A DNA stretch of 64,000 nt from Fimbriimonas sp. GTDB lineage: Bacteria > Armatimonadota > Fimbriimonadia > Fimbriimonadales > Fimbriimonadaceae. This document shows positions 9,272 to 18,341 of the stretch, piece after piece. Below the pieces are notes generated by a model. That model saw nothing but the letters and a program-made list of their open reading frames with translations. It did not search any database and was not told where the DNA came from. The stretch is from positions 1 to 64,000 of the forward strand of contig JARLGV010000011.1 of assembly GCA_031292555.1 (NCBI GenBank). Direction: 5' to 3'. The translations under genes and the position numbers were made by a program. The stretch's first letter is position 1. Each line of letters opens with the position of its first letter.

Positions 9272-10489
9272 ATGCCGAACTTCCACGTCATGACCAAGCC
9301 GAACGGGGCGGTCTGTAATCTCGACTGCACCTACTGCTACTACTTGGAAAAGGAGAGGCTCTATCCTGGCGCCAAAAGCTTCCGGATGACTGACGAGGTG
9401 CTGACCTCGTTCATCCGGCAGTACATCCGGGCGCAGTCGGCTCCCGTCGTAACGTTCGCGTGGCACGGCGGGGAGCCGACGCTACTAGGCATTCCCTTCT
9501 TTGAACGGGCGCTTGAGATCCAGGCGCGTTACGCGAAGGGAAAGACGATCGAGAACGCATTCCAAACGAATGGCGTCCTCCTCGACGACAAGTGGGGCGA
9601 GTTCCTCGCAAAGAACAAGTTCCTCATCGGCATCTCGATAGACGGGCCCGAGGAACTGCACGACGTCTATCGCACAAACAAGGGCGGCCGACCGACCCAT
9701 AGCCAGGTTATGAGAGGGTTGCGCGTTCTACAGAAGCACGGCGTCGAGTTCAATACGCTCAGTGTCGTCAACCGCAAGAACTCGTACCAGCCTCTGGAGG
9801 TCTACCACTTCCTCAAAGAGATAGGGAGCGAGTTCATTCAGTTCATTCCAATCGTCGAGCAGTTGGCTAGCGAACCGGACGAAGACGGCATTCGCATGCC
9901 CAAGCCCTATGCCAATCCCTCCTCGAAGGTGGCCGACTGGTCGGTGGAACCGCTTCAATACGGGATCTTTCTCCAAACGATCTTCGACGAATGGGTTCGG
10001 CACGATGCCGACAAAATCTACGTGCAGATGTTCGACGTCGCGCTCCAGTCCTGGCTGAACTTCGTCCCGAGCCTCTGCGTTTTTGCCCCAACGTGCGGCA
10101 ACGCGATGGCGATGGAGCATAACGGGGACCTCTACTCCTGCGACCACTTCGTCTATCCGGAGGACAAGTTGGGAAACATCATGGAGCTTCCGCTTGCCAA
10201 GTTGGCGGCGTCCCCGCAACAATTCGAGTTCGGTAACGCAAAGCGCGACACGTTGCCCGCTCAGTGCCGGAACTGCGACTATCGCTTTGCATGCAACGGC
10301 GGTTGCCCCAAGCACCGGTTCCTGGAGACGAAAGACGGGGAGCCTGGGTTGAACTACCTGTGCGAAGGGTACATGCATTTCTTCCGCCATGCCGCCCCCT
10401 ACATGGAGATTATGGCCAACGAGTTTCGGCTTGGACGCTCTCCGGCCAATGTTATGCCTTGGGCAAGGAAGAAGGATACGCCTGCTTGA
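9272..10489 (+). CDS. Anaerobic sulfatase-maturase-type radical SAM/SPASM protein
   Basis: The 405-residue protein has the radical-SAM cluster motif CNLDCTYC (C15, C19, C22), then WHGGEPTLLG and an FQTNGVLL strand. The C-terminal SPASM region is cysteine-rich: CGN, SCDHFVYPE, CRNCDYRFACNGGCPKHR, and a late CEGY. This full set matches anaerobic sulfatase-maturating enzymes, which oxidise a Cys or Ser of sulfatases to formylglycine; the Asp of SCDHF matches their proposed base. ATG 9272 is preferred over TTG 9254 because of its GGGG site. No sulfatase gene is in this window, so its partner must be elsewhere or it modifies another peptide. It stands alone between divergent and unrelated genes. 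Confidence 0.85.
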   Translation: MPNFHVMTKPNGAVCNLDCTYCYYLEKERLYPGAKSFRMTDEVLTSFIRQYIRAQSAPVVTFAWHGGEPTLLGIPFFERALEIQARYAKGKTIENAFQTNGVLLDDKWGEFLAKNKFLIGISIDGPEELHDVYRTNKGGRPTHSQVMRGLRVLQKHGVEFNTLSVVNRKNSYQPLEVYHFLKEIGSEFIQFIPIVEQLASEPDEDGIRMPKPYANPSSKVADWSVEPLQYGIFLQTIFDEWVRHDADKIYVQMFDVALQSWLNFVPSLCVFAPTCGNAMAMEHNGDLYSCDHFVYPEDKLGNIMELPLAKLAASPQQFEFGNAKRDTLPAQCRNCDYRFACNGGCPKHRFLETKDGEPGLNYLCEGYMHFFRHAAPYMEIMANEFRLGRSPANVMPWARKKDTPA

Positions 10490-10495
10490 CCTGAC

Positions 10496-10524
10496 TTGCG
10501 CACGCAGGCACTCCATGCCATAAT
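10496..10524 (+). promoter_or_regulatory. Promoter giving a probable leaderless vapBC mRNA
   Basis: TTGCGC (10496-10501) and CATAAT (10519-10524) are separated by 17 bases. A start seven bases after the -10 falls on the ATG at 10531, and no Shine-Dalgarno is present, so the transcript may be leaderless. Confidence 0.45.
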
Positions 10525-10530
10525 GCCTAC

Positions 10531-10779
10531 ATGTCTTCGCATGCAATCCAGTATACGGTTCGAGGGGTCCCAGAAGAGGTCGACCGCATGCTCCGGGAGC
10601 GGGCGCAGAACCAAGGGAAAAGCATTAACCAGGTAATCCTCGATGAACTCACCAAATCGACGATTGGTCGACGCAAGATGGCTGATTTTTCTGATCTGGT
10701 CGGGCGATGGGAGCCAGACCCGGTCTTCGATGCCATTTTGGAAAACCAGAGGCCGATCGACGCCGATGACTGGAAATGA
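10531..10779 (+). CDS. vapB: VapB/FitA-like ribbon-helix-helix antitoxin
   Basis: The 82-residue protein starts with a beta strand (AIQYTVRGVP), followed by EEVDRMLRERAQNQGKSINQ, the pattern of Arc/CopG-type antitoxins where the strand binds DNA and the helices dimerise. The C-terminal tail ends DADDWK, and such acidic/aromatic tails usually block the PIN active site. Its stop overlaps the toxin start by four bases (ATGA), as usual for toxin-antitoxin pairs. Autoregulation with the toxin is expected from the family. Confidence 0.8.
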   Translation: MSSHAIQYTVRGVPEEVDRMLRERAQNQGKSINQVILDELTKSTIGRRKMADFSDLVGRWEPDPVFDAILENQRPIDADDWK

Positions 10780-11165
10780 GAGCCGCGATTGACACGAATC
10801 GCCTGACCGATCTGTTCAGGGGCGACAAGCATCTCGGCGATTGGCTCGGCGAATGCGATCAGATCTACGTCCCGTTGCCAGTTCTCGCCGAGATCAAGGC
10901 TGGGTTCGCGGGTGGCGCCCGCAGACCGGAGAACGAGGCTGTTCTTCGGGAGTTCCTGTTGAAGCCGACGGTTAGCGTCCTGTTGCCTGGGCGGGAAACT
11001 GCCGAGCACTACGCGCGCCTGTTCGTCCAACTTCGAATTGCGGGAACTCCGATACCGATCAACGACCTGTGGATTGCCGCCCTCGTCGTCGAGCACGACC
11101 TAGTGCTGGTGACGAGAGACGCGCACTTCCGTCGCATTCCGCAGATCATCGCCACTCAACCATAG
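10776..11165 (+). CDS. vapC: VapC-type PIN-domain ribonuclease toxin
   Basis: The 129-residue protein has the four acidic positions of PIN nucleases: D6 in AIDTNRLTDLF, E39 in LAEIKAG, D98 in INDLWIAA, and a later aspartate in VTRDAHF. These coordinate Mg2+ or Mn2+ for cleavage of RNA, most often tRNA or rRNA in the family. Length is normal and the motifs look intact, so activity is likely. It is translationally coupled to the antitoxin. Confidence 0.88.
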   Translation: MRAAIDTNRLTDLFRGDKHLGDWLGECDQIYVPLPVLAEIKAGFAGGARRPENEAVLREFLLKPTVSVLLPGRETAEHYARLFVQLRIAGTPIPINDLWIAALVVEHDLVLVTRDAHFRRIPQIIATQP

Positions 11166-11504
11166 AAACTTCGATGCAAGGTAGCGTGCTCTCGTGCAAT
11201 CGGAAAGGTCTCAGCATAAATGTGAGCCCACTTCATTTGCTTGAGATGGGCTACAAGTAGGGTGGAAAGATCGAACTGGCCGTCGGTTCGGAAACCAGAA
11301 GCTTGATCATTGGAAACGATGCCTCTAGGGCGGCTATTGCCGCAGCGACAGACCTAGCCGCTGCGCATCCCGAGCAGGTAGACCTGAGGGGTGTCGTTCT
11401 CAAGCACTGGGAACTCCGGGGCTGGGGATTTTTGAACCTAAGGCCCCATGCCGGAGACAATCCGCACTTGACGGCCCAACCAGACGATCAGTCGTCCTGA
11501 CGAC
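11166..11504. other. Sparse intergenic stretch between VapC and a membrane protein gene
   Basis: No recognisable gene. A plus-strand reading frame from GTG 11261 to 11500 (79 residues, MGKIELAVGSETRSLIIGND...) lacks a clear ribosome-binding site and family match. It could be a small protein or a remnant. Nothing resembling a tRNA or terminator was seen. Confidence 0.4.
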
Positions 11505-11903
11505 CTAGCCGGCGGAATCGGACGATCGAAGATAGGCGAGCAGCTTCGGCAGGACGAACCCGAACTGCAGTGCCAGAGCGATAGCCGCCGAAGGCAACGG
11601 CCCGACCGGTCCGTACCCCATGAAAAGACCGATCAACGCCACTAGCTCCGCGCCTGCGAGCGCGCAAAGCATGTTCGCTTGAAACTGGGCTAAGGACGGA
11701 AGCAAGCCGCCCGGGAGCATCCGGTACAGCGAGAAATAGACACAAAGTCCAGCACCGGCAATCTCGGCGATGAATGGCACCGGCGTTTGCGGCGTGTTTC
11801 TCGCCTGCATTGCCGGACCTACGAACACGTTAAGCAAGATGATCAGGATCGCATAGGCTCCGAAGATCATCAGGAGCGTCTGCTTTGCGGGCTTTGCATT
11901 CAC
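11505..11903 (-). CDS. Small integral membrane protein, unknown
   Basis: The 132-residue protein has a positively charged N-terminus followed by four hydrophobic segments (about residues 10-28, 43-60, 75-95 and 103-122). The YFSLYRMLPGG and FMGYGPVGPLP loops are not recognised. It stands alone between the vapBC region and a secreted hypothetical protein on the same strand, with 165 bp between them. No function can be assigned. Confidence 0.65.
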   Translation of the reverse strand: MNAKPAKQTLLMIFGAYAILIILLNVFVGPAMQARNTPQTPVPFIAEIAGAGLCVYFSLYRMLPGGLLPSLAQFQANMLCALAGAELVALIGLFMGYGPVGPLPSAAIALALQFGFVLPKLLAYLRSSDSAG

Positions 11904-12068
11904 AGTTCGTTTTACACTGAAACGGTCTAGAACGGGTCGGAACGAGCAGCCTTCCAGTGCAAGAACTTTCCACGGCCGGCCTACTTACAGGAACCCATCG
12001 GTTCGGCATAACTTGAAACAAAGATCCGGGCCAAGCGAGATTCCCGTCTATTCCAGGCAACTCTGTCC

Positions 12069-12605
12069 TCAGTCGCCAGTTGCAGCGTTCGCGATCTTTG
12101 CCAGCCTCTCGATCTCGGGCAGGAGGTCCTTAAACAGCTTGTCGTTCTTCGACTCCGACCGAAGTTCGGCGGCGATCAGCTTGGCATCGCTCATGACCCC
12201 ATACTTTGGATTGTCACCGCGGACCAACCCAATCTGAACCCAGATCCTCCCTACGACGACGTCACTCTCGATATATCGGGGCTGTCCAACGTAGTGGACC
12301 TCAAATCCCCGCTTCTCGAGTTCGGGCAATCGAATCGGCACGGAAGCGCCTTGTCGAGCCAGACTTTGCGAGTGGATCGCCTGGGGGACTTCCTTCGCCG
12401 TGCCGTAGGAGAAAGCCTCAATCGTTAGGCGACGTGCTCCTTCCGAGAAAGACGCTCTGGCAACAAGGGTCGCTCCTGGAGGCGTTTGCCGATGTTGCGC
12501 CTGCCCCTCCTCAAATCCCTTCAAGGCAGGCAGTTTCCCTAGCCCGTTGAATGGGTTCGATCCAAATGCGGCGATGGCCCCGACGAAAACCAGAATCAAT
12601 CGCAT
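12069..12605 (-). CDS. Secreted hypothetical protein
   Basis: The 178-residue protein begins with an apparent signal peptide (MRLILVFVGAIAAFG). A glycine/leucine linker follows, then an alternating beta-rich domain with RASFSEGARRLTIEAFSYG and VVVGRIWVQIGLV. The C-terminus is a charged amphipathic helix (FKDLLPEIERLAKIAN). No family was recognised. It has no operon partner. Confidence 0.65.
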   Translation of the reverse strand: MRLILVFVGAIAAFGSNPFNGLGKLPALKGFEEGQAQHRQTPPGATLVARASFSEGARRLTIEAFSYGTAKEVPQAIHSQSLARQGASVPIRLPELEKRGFEVHYVGQPRYIESDVVVGRIWVQIGLVRGDNPKYGVMSDAKLIAAELRSESKNDKLFKDLLPEIERLAKIANAATGD

Positions 12606-12890
12606 GGGCCGAGGTTACCCGGCTTGTTTTTGAGGTCAAGCAGGAGTGCGACCCCTTCGTCTACGCTCGCCTCCAATGACAAGGCGCTGAATCGCACGCT
12701 TCCTTCGATACTACACTGCAAGGCCGATCTCTTATTGTCCGGGCAACCCACCTTTGCAGGCTCGCGCAATCAAATCAGATGCGATGCTCGCATGCGTGAG
12801 ACCCCATAATGTCGATCGTGCGGCTGTCCCACATGCAAGCCGTCGTAACCGCCCAAAATTGAACAAGATCGCCATTCACGATAGCGATCG
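12606..12890. other. Intergenic region
   Basis: No gene or RNA was recognised in this divergent interval between the secreted hypothetical protein and the kinase-like gene. Confidence 0.4.
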
Positions 12891-13703
12891 ATGAAAGCGT
12901 TGCCACAAGGCGAATCAGGTTGTCGGCGAGAGGGTGCCATAGTCCTGTGGACTATGCGTACGTCATGTGTTGACTTGACCTGCCGTGCTTGGCTTGCTGC
13001 AGCGTATGGTGAGAAGTGCGAGGAACTCGGCAAGGAATCGCCGGAAACGCGGGCATGGATCGGAGAAGGGGACGGACAGAGAACCTTCCTCAAGTGGTAT
13101 CCGACCGAGCTTTGCGAGGGCCGTGGTGAGATCGAACGGTCGATTTCCGGGACATTCCTCCATCCAGCGATTGTCCCGCTTCGGCGCCTCGTGCATTGCA
13201 CCGACGGCGACCTTCACGTCTACGACTTCGTAGAAGGTCTCAATCTTGCTGGCCAGTCAGCCCGGCGACAGTTCGCTCTCCGTCCCGTCGCCGAGAGGAT
13301 CAGCGTCGTTCAGAACGTCATGGAGGCGCTTGGCGCCATTTGCGAAGCAGGCTTTACGGTTGTCGATTGGCATGAAGGCAACATGCATTACGACTTCAAC
13401 GCCAAGAAGATATGGCTCTTCGACTGGGATCTCTGCCGGCGGGGACCGTCATTTACTCTCGAGATGGAATCAAACTACGGCACTAGCCGTTTGATGGCGC
13501 CGGAGGAGCTTGTCCGTGGGAGCTCCATCGATCAAATGACGCTAGTGTTCAATCTCGGCCGATTCGCAATGATCTACCTTCCTGAGCTTGCAGAAGACCT
13601 GGCGGACATTTTGGCAAAGGCAACCCACCCATCCCGCAAGCGACGATTTGAGACGGCAAGGGCGCTTGCTGACGCGTTACGCGATTCTCTCAAAAGCGAG
13701 TGA
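12891..13703 (+). CDS. Protein-kinase-like protein with APH-type catalytic loop
   Basis: The protein has up to 270 residues. A candidate ATP-lysine occurs in TFLKWYP. The catalytic loop reads VVDWHEGN, which matches the DxHxGN form of aminoglycoside and small-molecule kinases better than HRDLKxxN. The metal motif is IWLFDWDL. The activation segment ends GTSRLMAPEEL, an APE motif of eukaryotic-like kinases, followed by a shortened C-lobe. No glycine-rich loop is obvious. The start is uncertain: ATG 12891 lacks a Shine-Dalgarno, and ATG 12954 lies inside an inverted repeat CATAGTCCtgtGGACTATG (12938-12956). Substrate unknown; a Ser/Thr kinase or pseudokinase are both possible. Confidence 0.65.
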   Translation: MKALPQGESGCRREGAIVLWTMRTSCVDLTCRAWLAAAYGEKCEELGKESPETRAWIGEGDGQRTFLKWYPTELCEGRGEIERSISGTFLHPAIVPLRRLVHCTDGDLHVYDFVEGLNLAGQSARRQFALRPVAERISVVQNVMEALGAICEAGFTVVDWHEGNMHYDFNAKKIWLFDWDLCRRGPSFTLEMESNYGTSRLMAPEELVRGSSIDQMTLVFNLGRFAMIYLPELAEDLADILAKATHPSRKRRFETARALADALRDSLKSE

Positions 13704-13720
13704 AGGGATAACGGAGTTAC

Positions 13721-13766
13721 CCGGCAGCTCTGTCCAGCTTAGTACAACGTGGGACAGGGCTGCCGG
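13721..13766. terminator. Strong bidirectional hairpin between convergent genes
   Basis: CCGGCAGCTCTGTCC (13721-13735) pairs with GGACAGGGCTGCCGG (13752-13766), 15 pairs with a single G-T. It lies 17 bp after the kinase-like stop and 9 bp after the trpB2 stop, so it can serve both. No long T tract follows. Confidence 0.65.
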
Positions 13767-13775
13767 ATGGTCTGA

Positions 13776-15077
13776 CTAAGAGTCGCCGTTCAATTCACCG
13801 GCAAAGTAGCGGTCATAGGCGCCTAAATCGAGTAACCCGTGACCGCTGAGGTTGAACAGAATGACCCGCTCCTTACCCTCTTCCTTAGCTCGAAGCGCCT
13901 CGTCGATTGCCGCGCGGATCGCGTGCGCCGATTCCGGCGCAGGGATGATCCCCTCCGCCTTGGCGAACGTCACGGCAGCATCGAATACTGTCTGCTGATG
14001 GTAGGCGACCGCCTCGATGAGGCCCTCGTGCTTGCACAGGCTGACTAGCGGGGACATGCCGTGGTAACGGAGGCCGCCGGCGTGGATTCCGGGTGGAATA
14101 AAGCCAGACCCCAGCGTATACATCTTAAACAGCGGCGTCATCTGCCCGGTATCGCCGAAGTCGTAGCGGAATTCGCCCTCCGTCAGCGAAGGGCACGAAG
14201 TGGGCTCGACGGCCACGACGCGCATCTCCTTGCCGGCGATTTTGTCCGCCAAATACGGGAAAGCCAAGCCGGCAAAGTTGGAACCGCCGCCCGTGCATCC
14301 GATGATGACGTCGGGATAGTCGCCCGACTGCTCCATCTGCTTCTTCGCCTCGAGGCCGATGACGGTTTGGTGGAGAAGGACGTGGTTCGTTACGCTCCCC
14401 AACGCGTATTTCACGCCCGGATGAGTCACGGTATCCTCGAGCGCTTCGCTAATGGCAATACCCAAGGAACCCGGCGAATCCGGAGTCTCGGCAAGGACCT
14501 TCCTGCCGAAAGCGGTGTGCTCGCTGGGGCTGGCAAAGACCTCTGCTCCATAGACTTGCATCATCGACTTGCGATACGGCTTCTGCTGGAAGCTGATTGC
14601 AACCATGTAGACCGTGCATTCGATCTCCACCATCGAACAGGCGAGCGCCATCGAGCAGCCCCACTGCCCAGCGCCGGTTTCGGTTGCCAGCCGCTTGATG
14701 CCGGCGCGCTTGTTGTAGTAGGCCTGGGCAAGAGCGGTGTTCAGCTTGTGGCTGCCGACCGGGCTGGTCCCCTCGAACTTGAAGTAGATGTGGGCGGGAG
14801 TCCCGAGTGCCTTCTCAAGCCGAAGCGCACGATAGAGCGGGGTCGGACGCCACTGCGCCATACCTTCGCGAACCTCTTCCGGAATCTCGATCCATCGCTC
14901 GCCGGAGACCTCCTGGCCAATGATCTCGTCACAGAAAATCGCCTGAAGGTCTTGTGGGCCGGCTGGCTCGTTGGTCGCAGGATGAAGCGGCGGTTCGGGT
15001 GCGACTGGAAGGTCGGCGACGATGTTATACCAATGGGTGGGGATATCCCCCTGTTGAAGTAGGAATTGACGCTGCAT
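13776..15077 (-). CDS. trpB2: Tryptophan synthase beta-like protein TrpB2
   Basis: The 433-residue protein opens with [19 protein letters not shown], the characteristic extended start of TrpB2 rather than TrpB1. The PLP lysine is in [11 protein letters not shown] (K111), the phosphate-binding loop is [11 protein letters not shown], and LSGHGLLDL lies near the end. It condenses indole with serine, or O-phosphoserine in some TrpB2 enzymes, to give tryptophan. No trpA or other trp genes are adjacent, which is common for TrpB2 and suggests indole salvage. ATG 15077 has AAGG upstream; a GTG at 15116 would extend it by 13 residues. Confidence 0.92.
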   Translation of the reverse strand: MQRQFLLQQGDIPTHWYNIVADLPVAPEPPLHPATNEPAGPQDLQAIFCDEIIGQEVSGERWIEIPEEVREGMAQWRPTPLYRALRLEKALGTPAHIYFKFEGTSPVGSHKLNTALAQAYYNKRAGIKRLATETGAGQWGCSMALACSMVEIECTVYMVAISFQQKPYRKSMMQVYGAEVFASPSEHTAFGRKVLAETPDSPGSLGIAISEALEDTVTHPGVKYALGSVTNHVLLHQTVIGLEAKKQMEQSGDYPDVIIGCTGGGSNFAGLAFPYLADKIAGKEMRVVAVEPTSCPSLTEGEFRYDFGDTGQMTPLFKMYTLGSGFIPPGIHAGGLRYHGMSPLVSLCKHEGLIEAVAYHQQTVFDAAVTFAKAEGIIPAPESAHAIRAAIDEALRAKEEGKERVILFNLSGHGLLDLGAYDRYFAGELNGDS

Positions 15078-15159
15078 GGGGCTTTGCCTTGCCGCGCTCT
15101 TCCTCGAACCCGACACTATCCGAGGCTACCGCACCAACGGGACCGATTACCTGGTAGGA

Positions 15160-15468
15160 TCACCGTCTTTCGACCGTGTCAAAACCTCTATTCTGTCGAG
15201 CCAACGAGGCAATCGACCGACCAACTCCAGCGATGTGGCCCGATACGCCCGAAATGACTGCAGAGCAGTTATCGGGCCATGACGAAGCCGCGATCTTCGC
15301 CCCGTGTCTGGCTGCCTCTTCAGTTAGCCCAAGAAGCTTCGTCAGATTTCGCTCCACCTCGCCCAGATCCGACGAGCATTGGATGGCGGCGACTTTGACC
15401 GTTGGATGAGGGATCTTCACGGTCTCGCCTCTCGCAAGCCAACCGAACATCACGAGCAACACAATCAT
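15160..15468 (-). pseudogene. Truncated secreted nitrilase-family remnant
   Basis: The 102-residue frame begins with a signal-like segment, then VKVAAIQCSSDLGEVERNL and EEAARHGAKI, which is the start of carbon-nitrogen hydrolases. Where the family continues with a strand ending PE (the catalytic Glu), this frame diverges to unrelated sequence. The catalytic Glu, Lys and Cys regions are missing, and neither of the other frames resumes the family. Only about 45 residues of homology remain of a usual 250-300. It looks like a 5' fragment left by deletion, ending just before the trpB2 gene. Confidence 0.6.
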
Positions 15469-15687
15469 GATTGGCTGGACGTCGAACGAACGCTCCGGTT
15501 CAAGTCGAGACTCGCTTTATCGGCGAACAAGAATAATCTAGCCACGAAGTCTCCGGCTTCGACAACTGGGCAGAACCTGAGGCAAATCCTTGACGCCATA
15601 GGCATGTCTGCAGCGCAAAGTCAGCGGAAATCACCACATAGGCTCGAGGGGGGTGGATGATACACTGGCCGTGATTAGGCAGGGGGC

Positions 15688-16956
15688 ATGATGACTTCCT
15701 TGGAGCGAGTCTCCGCGACAGTCGCACACCGGGAACCAGACCGAGTACCGATCGACTTAGGCGCCACGTCGGTGACCGGGATGCACGTCTCGGTGGTTTA
15801 TCGGCTGCGGCAGGCACTATCTTTGGACGCCCCCGGTTCGCCAGTGAAGGTAATCAATCCCTTCCAAATGCTCGGGGAGATCGCCCTTGATCTCGTCGAT
15901 GCCTTGGGAGTCGACGTTATTCCATTACCCGGCCCCCGCAGTTCGTTCGGGTTCCCCAACGCCGACTGGAAAGAATGGACGATGAGGGACGGAACACCCG
16001 TATTGGTCCCGGGCGGGTTCAATACAGATTACGAACCCGATGGCAGCCTATACCTCTACCCTCAGGGCGACAAGTCTGTGCCCCCGAGCGGCCTGATGCC
16101 AAAGGACGGCTTCTATTTCGACGGAATCATCCGCCAAGATCCGATCGACGATGACAATCTGAACATCGAAGACAACCTTGAGGAGTTCGGTTCGATATCG
16201 AACTCCGATATCCAACACTATAAGCGTGAGGTCGACAGGCTGTCCTACACCGGCAAGGCGATCATGGCCGGCTTTGGCGGGACCGGGTTTGGGGATATCG
16301 CACTGGTGCCCGGTCTGGGACTAAAACATCCGAAGGGGATTCGCGACGTCGAGGAGTGGTACATCAGCACTTCGATCCGCCGGGACTACATAAAGGCCGT
16401 CTTTGAGCGGCAATGCGAGATCGGTATCGGCAACCTGAAGAGGCTGCACGAAGTCATCGGCGAACGGATCTTCGGCGTTCTGGTCTCAGGAACCGATTTC
16501 GGTACCCAACGAGGACCGTTCATCTCCCGTGAAACCTATCTGGATCTCTATGCTCCTTTCCACAAGAGGGTTACGGACTGGATTCATCGGAACACGACTT
16601 GGATGTGCATGATCCATACCTGCGGTTCGGTTGTAGCACTCTTGCCAGACATCATCGACGCGGGCTTCGACATCTTCAACCCGGTCCAGTGTTCGGCCGA
16701 GGGCATGGATCCCAAAGTGCTCAAGGAGCGCTTCGGCAACCGCGTTACGTTCTGGGGCGGCGGCGTCAACACGCAGCACACGCTACCGTTCGGCACTCCT
16801 GATGAGGTCCGGCGAGAGGTTCGGGACCGGATCGACGCTTTTGCCCCCGGCGGCGGGTTCGTCTTCAACTCGATCCACAACATTCAAGCCGGAACTCCGA
16901 TCGAGAACGTGATCGCCATGTTCGAAACTGTCCGTGACTACGGCGCCTACCGGTGA
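15688..16956 (+). CDS. URO-D superfamily (MtaA/CmuA-like) protein 1
   Basis: The 422-residue protein begins TSLERVSATVAHREPDRVP, the standard start of this superfamily. It has the zinc-site motif IHTCGSV (about residue 310) and a C-terminal GGGVNTQHTLPFGTPDEV, as in methylcobamide:coenzyme M methyltransferase-like members rather than haem-pathway HemE. The reaction is probably a methyl or similar transfer, but the substrate is unknown. ATG 15688 follows AGGGGG. It converges with a homologue at 17170-18228. No corrinoid protein is nearby. Confidence 0.85.
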   Translation: MMTSLERVSATVAHREPDRVPIDLGATSVTGMHVSVVYRLRQALSLDAPGSPVKVINPFQMLGEIALDLVDALGVDVIPLPGPRSSFGFPNADWKEWTMRDGTPVLVPGGFNTDYEPDGSLYLYPQGDKSVPPSGLMPKDGFYFDGIIRQDPIDDDNLNIEDNLEEFGSISNSDIQHYKREVDRLSYTGKAIMAGFGGTGFGDIALVPGLGLKHPKGIRDVEEWYISTSIRRDYIKAVFERQCEIGIGNLKRLHEVIGERIFGVLVSGTDFGTQRGPFISRETYLDLYAPFHKRVTDWIHRNTTWMCMIHTCGSVVALLPDIIDAGFDIFNPVQCSAEGMDPKVLKERFGNRVTFWGGGVNTQHTLPFGTPDEVRREVRDRIDAFAPGGGFVFNSIHNIQAGTPIENVIAMFETVRDYGAYR

Positions 16957-17169
16957 CCCCGTTACGTCATCACCCGTCCGAGCATTCACTCGCGCAAGAC
17001 CTCAAAGGCGACAAAACCTGCAGTGTCACCATATTCGGGGAGAGTGTTTCATTCCCCTTGAGCGCCTCGCCGCCCTTCCGCCTCACCTCCGAATCGCCCT
17101 TTTCAACTATCCGCATCCGCTCCCTGTTGTCTCGGAGCGTCAGCGCCACTTCACCAATCGCCTCTTCGC

Positions 17170-18228
17170 TTAGTCGCCGTGCCCTGCGTCCCGTAGTTCC
17201 ATCTCGTACATGGCGAGGATATTCTCGGTTGGCGTGTCTGCGCTGATGTCGTGGCTGGACGACAAGATGTAGCCGCCGCCGTTTCCGAGGGTCGCGATGC
17301 GGTCCCGGACTGCTTCGCGCACGTCCTCGGGAGTACCGAATGGAAGCGTCGTCTGGGTGCAGACTCCGCCGTGGAAACACAGTCGATCCCCGAAGTCGGC
17401 TTTCAGACGCGCAGGATTCATCCCTTCGGCTGCCACCTGAATTGGATCGAGCGCGTCGATTCCCAGTTCCAAGAAGTCGGGGATCAGGTCCCGAATTGCG
17501 CCGCAGCTATGGAGCATGAACTTGGCCCCACCAGAGTGGACGGTGTCGATGAAGCGCTTAAGGTACGGCGCCATGAACTGGCGAAACATGGGAATCGACA
17601 TCAGAAGTCCGCGCTGGGTCCCAAAATCGCTCCACTCGCAGTAGATGTCGATCTTGCCGCCCGTTGCTTCAAAGGCCCGGTTCACATCTTCGCAGTAGAA
17701 CGAAGTGAATCTGTCCAGCAGGTAGTGGACCATCTCAGGCTGCTGGAACATATCAAGCATCACATTCTCCATGTGACGCAGAATGCAGGGCCGCGTGAAA
17801 AGGTCGGCCCCCTCGTACATGACCAGATAGTCGTCCCAGCCAGCGCGTTGGTCCTTCATCACCGAGTAGTCGAAGATGTCCGGCGAGGGCCAGTCATGGC
17901 GCTCCATGTCTTCGATCGTCTCGGCGTCCCACAAAGGGGTGTGCACATGCTGGTCGTAGCTGCCGTGGCTCGCCTTCATATGAATCGATCGGATTCCCCA
18001 ATAGTCCTCGAAGACGCCTCCGCCCAAGTCCTTATTGAAACGTCCGATCTGCTTTGGGCTGAGCCGCCGAACGTCCACTTGGAGATTTCGGAGGAGCCCT
18101 TCATGGTCCGACACCCCGAAATGAGCCATCATGCGCTCGTTGACCTCCGGCTCGCCTTTGTAATCGGCAGGAGTTCTATCCGGCATCTTGCGTTCAATGG
18201 CGGCAAAAGCCCGTTCGCGACTGGTCAT
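17170..18228 (-). CDS. URO-D superfamily protein 2
   Basis: The 352-residue protein starts MTSRERAFAAIERKMPDRTP with GGAGAAAG upstream, so ATG 18228 is chosen over the open frame to 18303. It keeps LHSCGAIRDLIPDF (zinc-type H-x-C) and HGGVCTQTTLPFGTPEDV near the end. It is clearly related to protein 1 and faces it across about 210 bp with no recognised gene. Role inferred only at superfamily level; it lacks the features needed to call it a porphyrin decarboxylase. Confidence 0.85.
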   Translation of the reverse strand: MTSRERAFAAIERKMPDRTPADYKGEPEVNERMMAHFGVSDHEGLLRNLQVDVRRLSPKQIGRFNKDLGGGVFEDYWGIRSIHMKASHGSYDQHVHTPLWDAETIEDMERHDWPSPDIFDYSVMKDQRAGWDDYLVMYEGADLFTRPCILRHMENVMLDMFQQPEMVHYLLDRFTSFYCEDVNRAFEATGGKIDIYCEWSDFGTQRGLLMSIPMFRQFMAPYLKRFIDTVHSGGAKFMLHSCGAIRDLIPDFLELGIDALDPIQVAAEGMNPARLKADFGDRLCFHGGVCTQTTLPFGTPEDVREAVRDRIATLGNGGGYILSSSHDISADTPTENILAMYEMELRDAGHGD

Positions 18229-18341
18229 CTTTCTTTCTCCGTTTCGAACCCAAGGCAGTGTTGCTTTACGCACCCATTTGGGCCTTCTTGACAATAAGAC
18301 CATCCGACCCCACCGGTGTTTCCACGGCCGGGCCCATCCAA

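Noticed and set aside
11923-11935. GGTCTAGAAC near a membrane protein gene, similar to the GntR core
   Set aside because: Only half of the palindrome matches, the gene has no sugar link, and an 8-bp match is expected by chance in this window.
13839-15062. Long plus-strand frames opposite trpB2
   Set aside because: The minus-strand reading is a complete TrpB2 with PLP site; the opposite frames have no family motifs.
16957-17169. Minus-strand frame following the second URO-D stop (EEAIGEVALTLRDNRERMRI...)
   Set aside because: It begins inside another gene in a different frame, has no start site and matches nothing recognisable.
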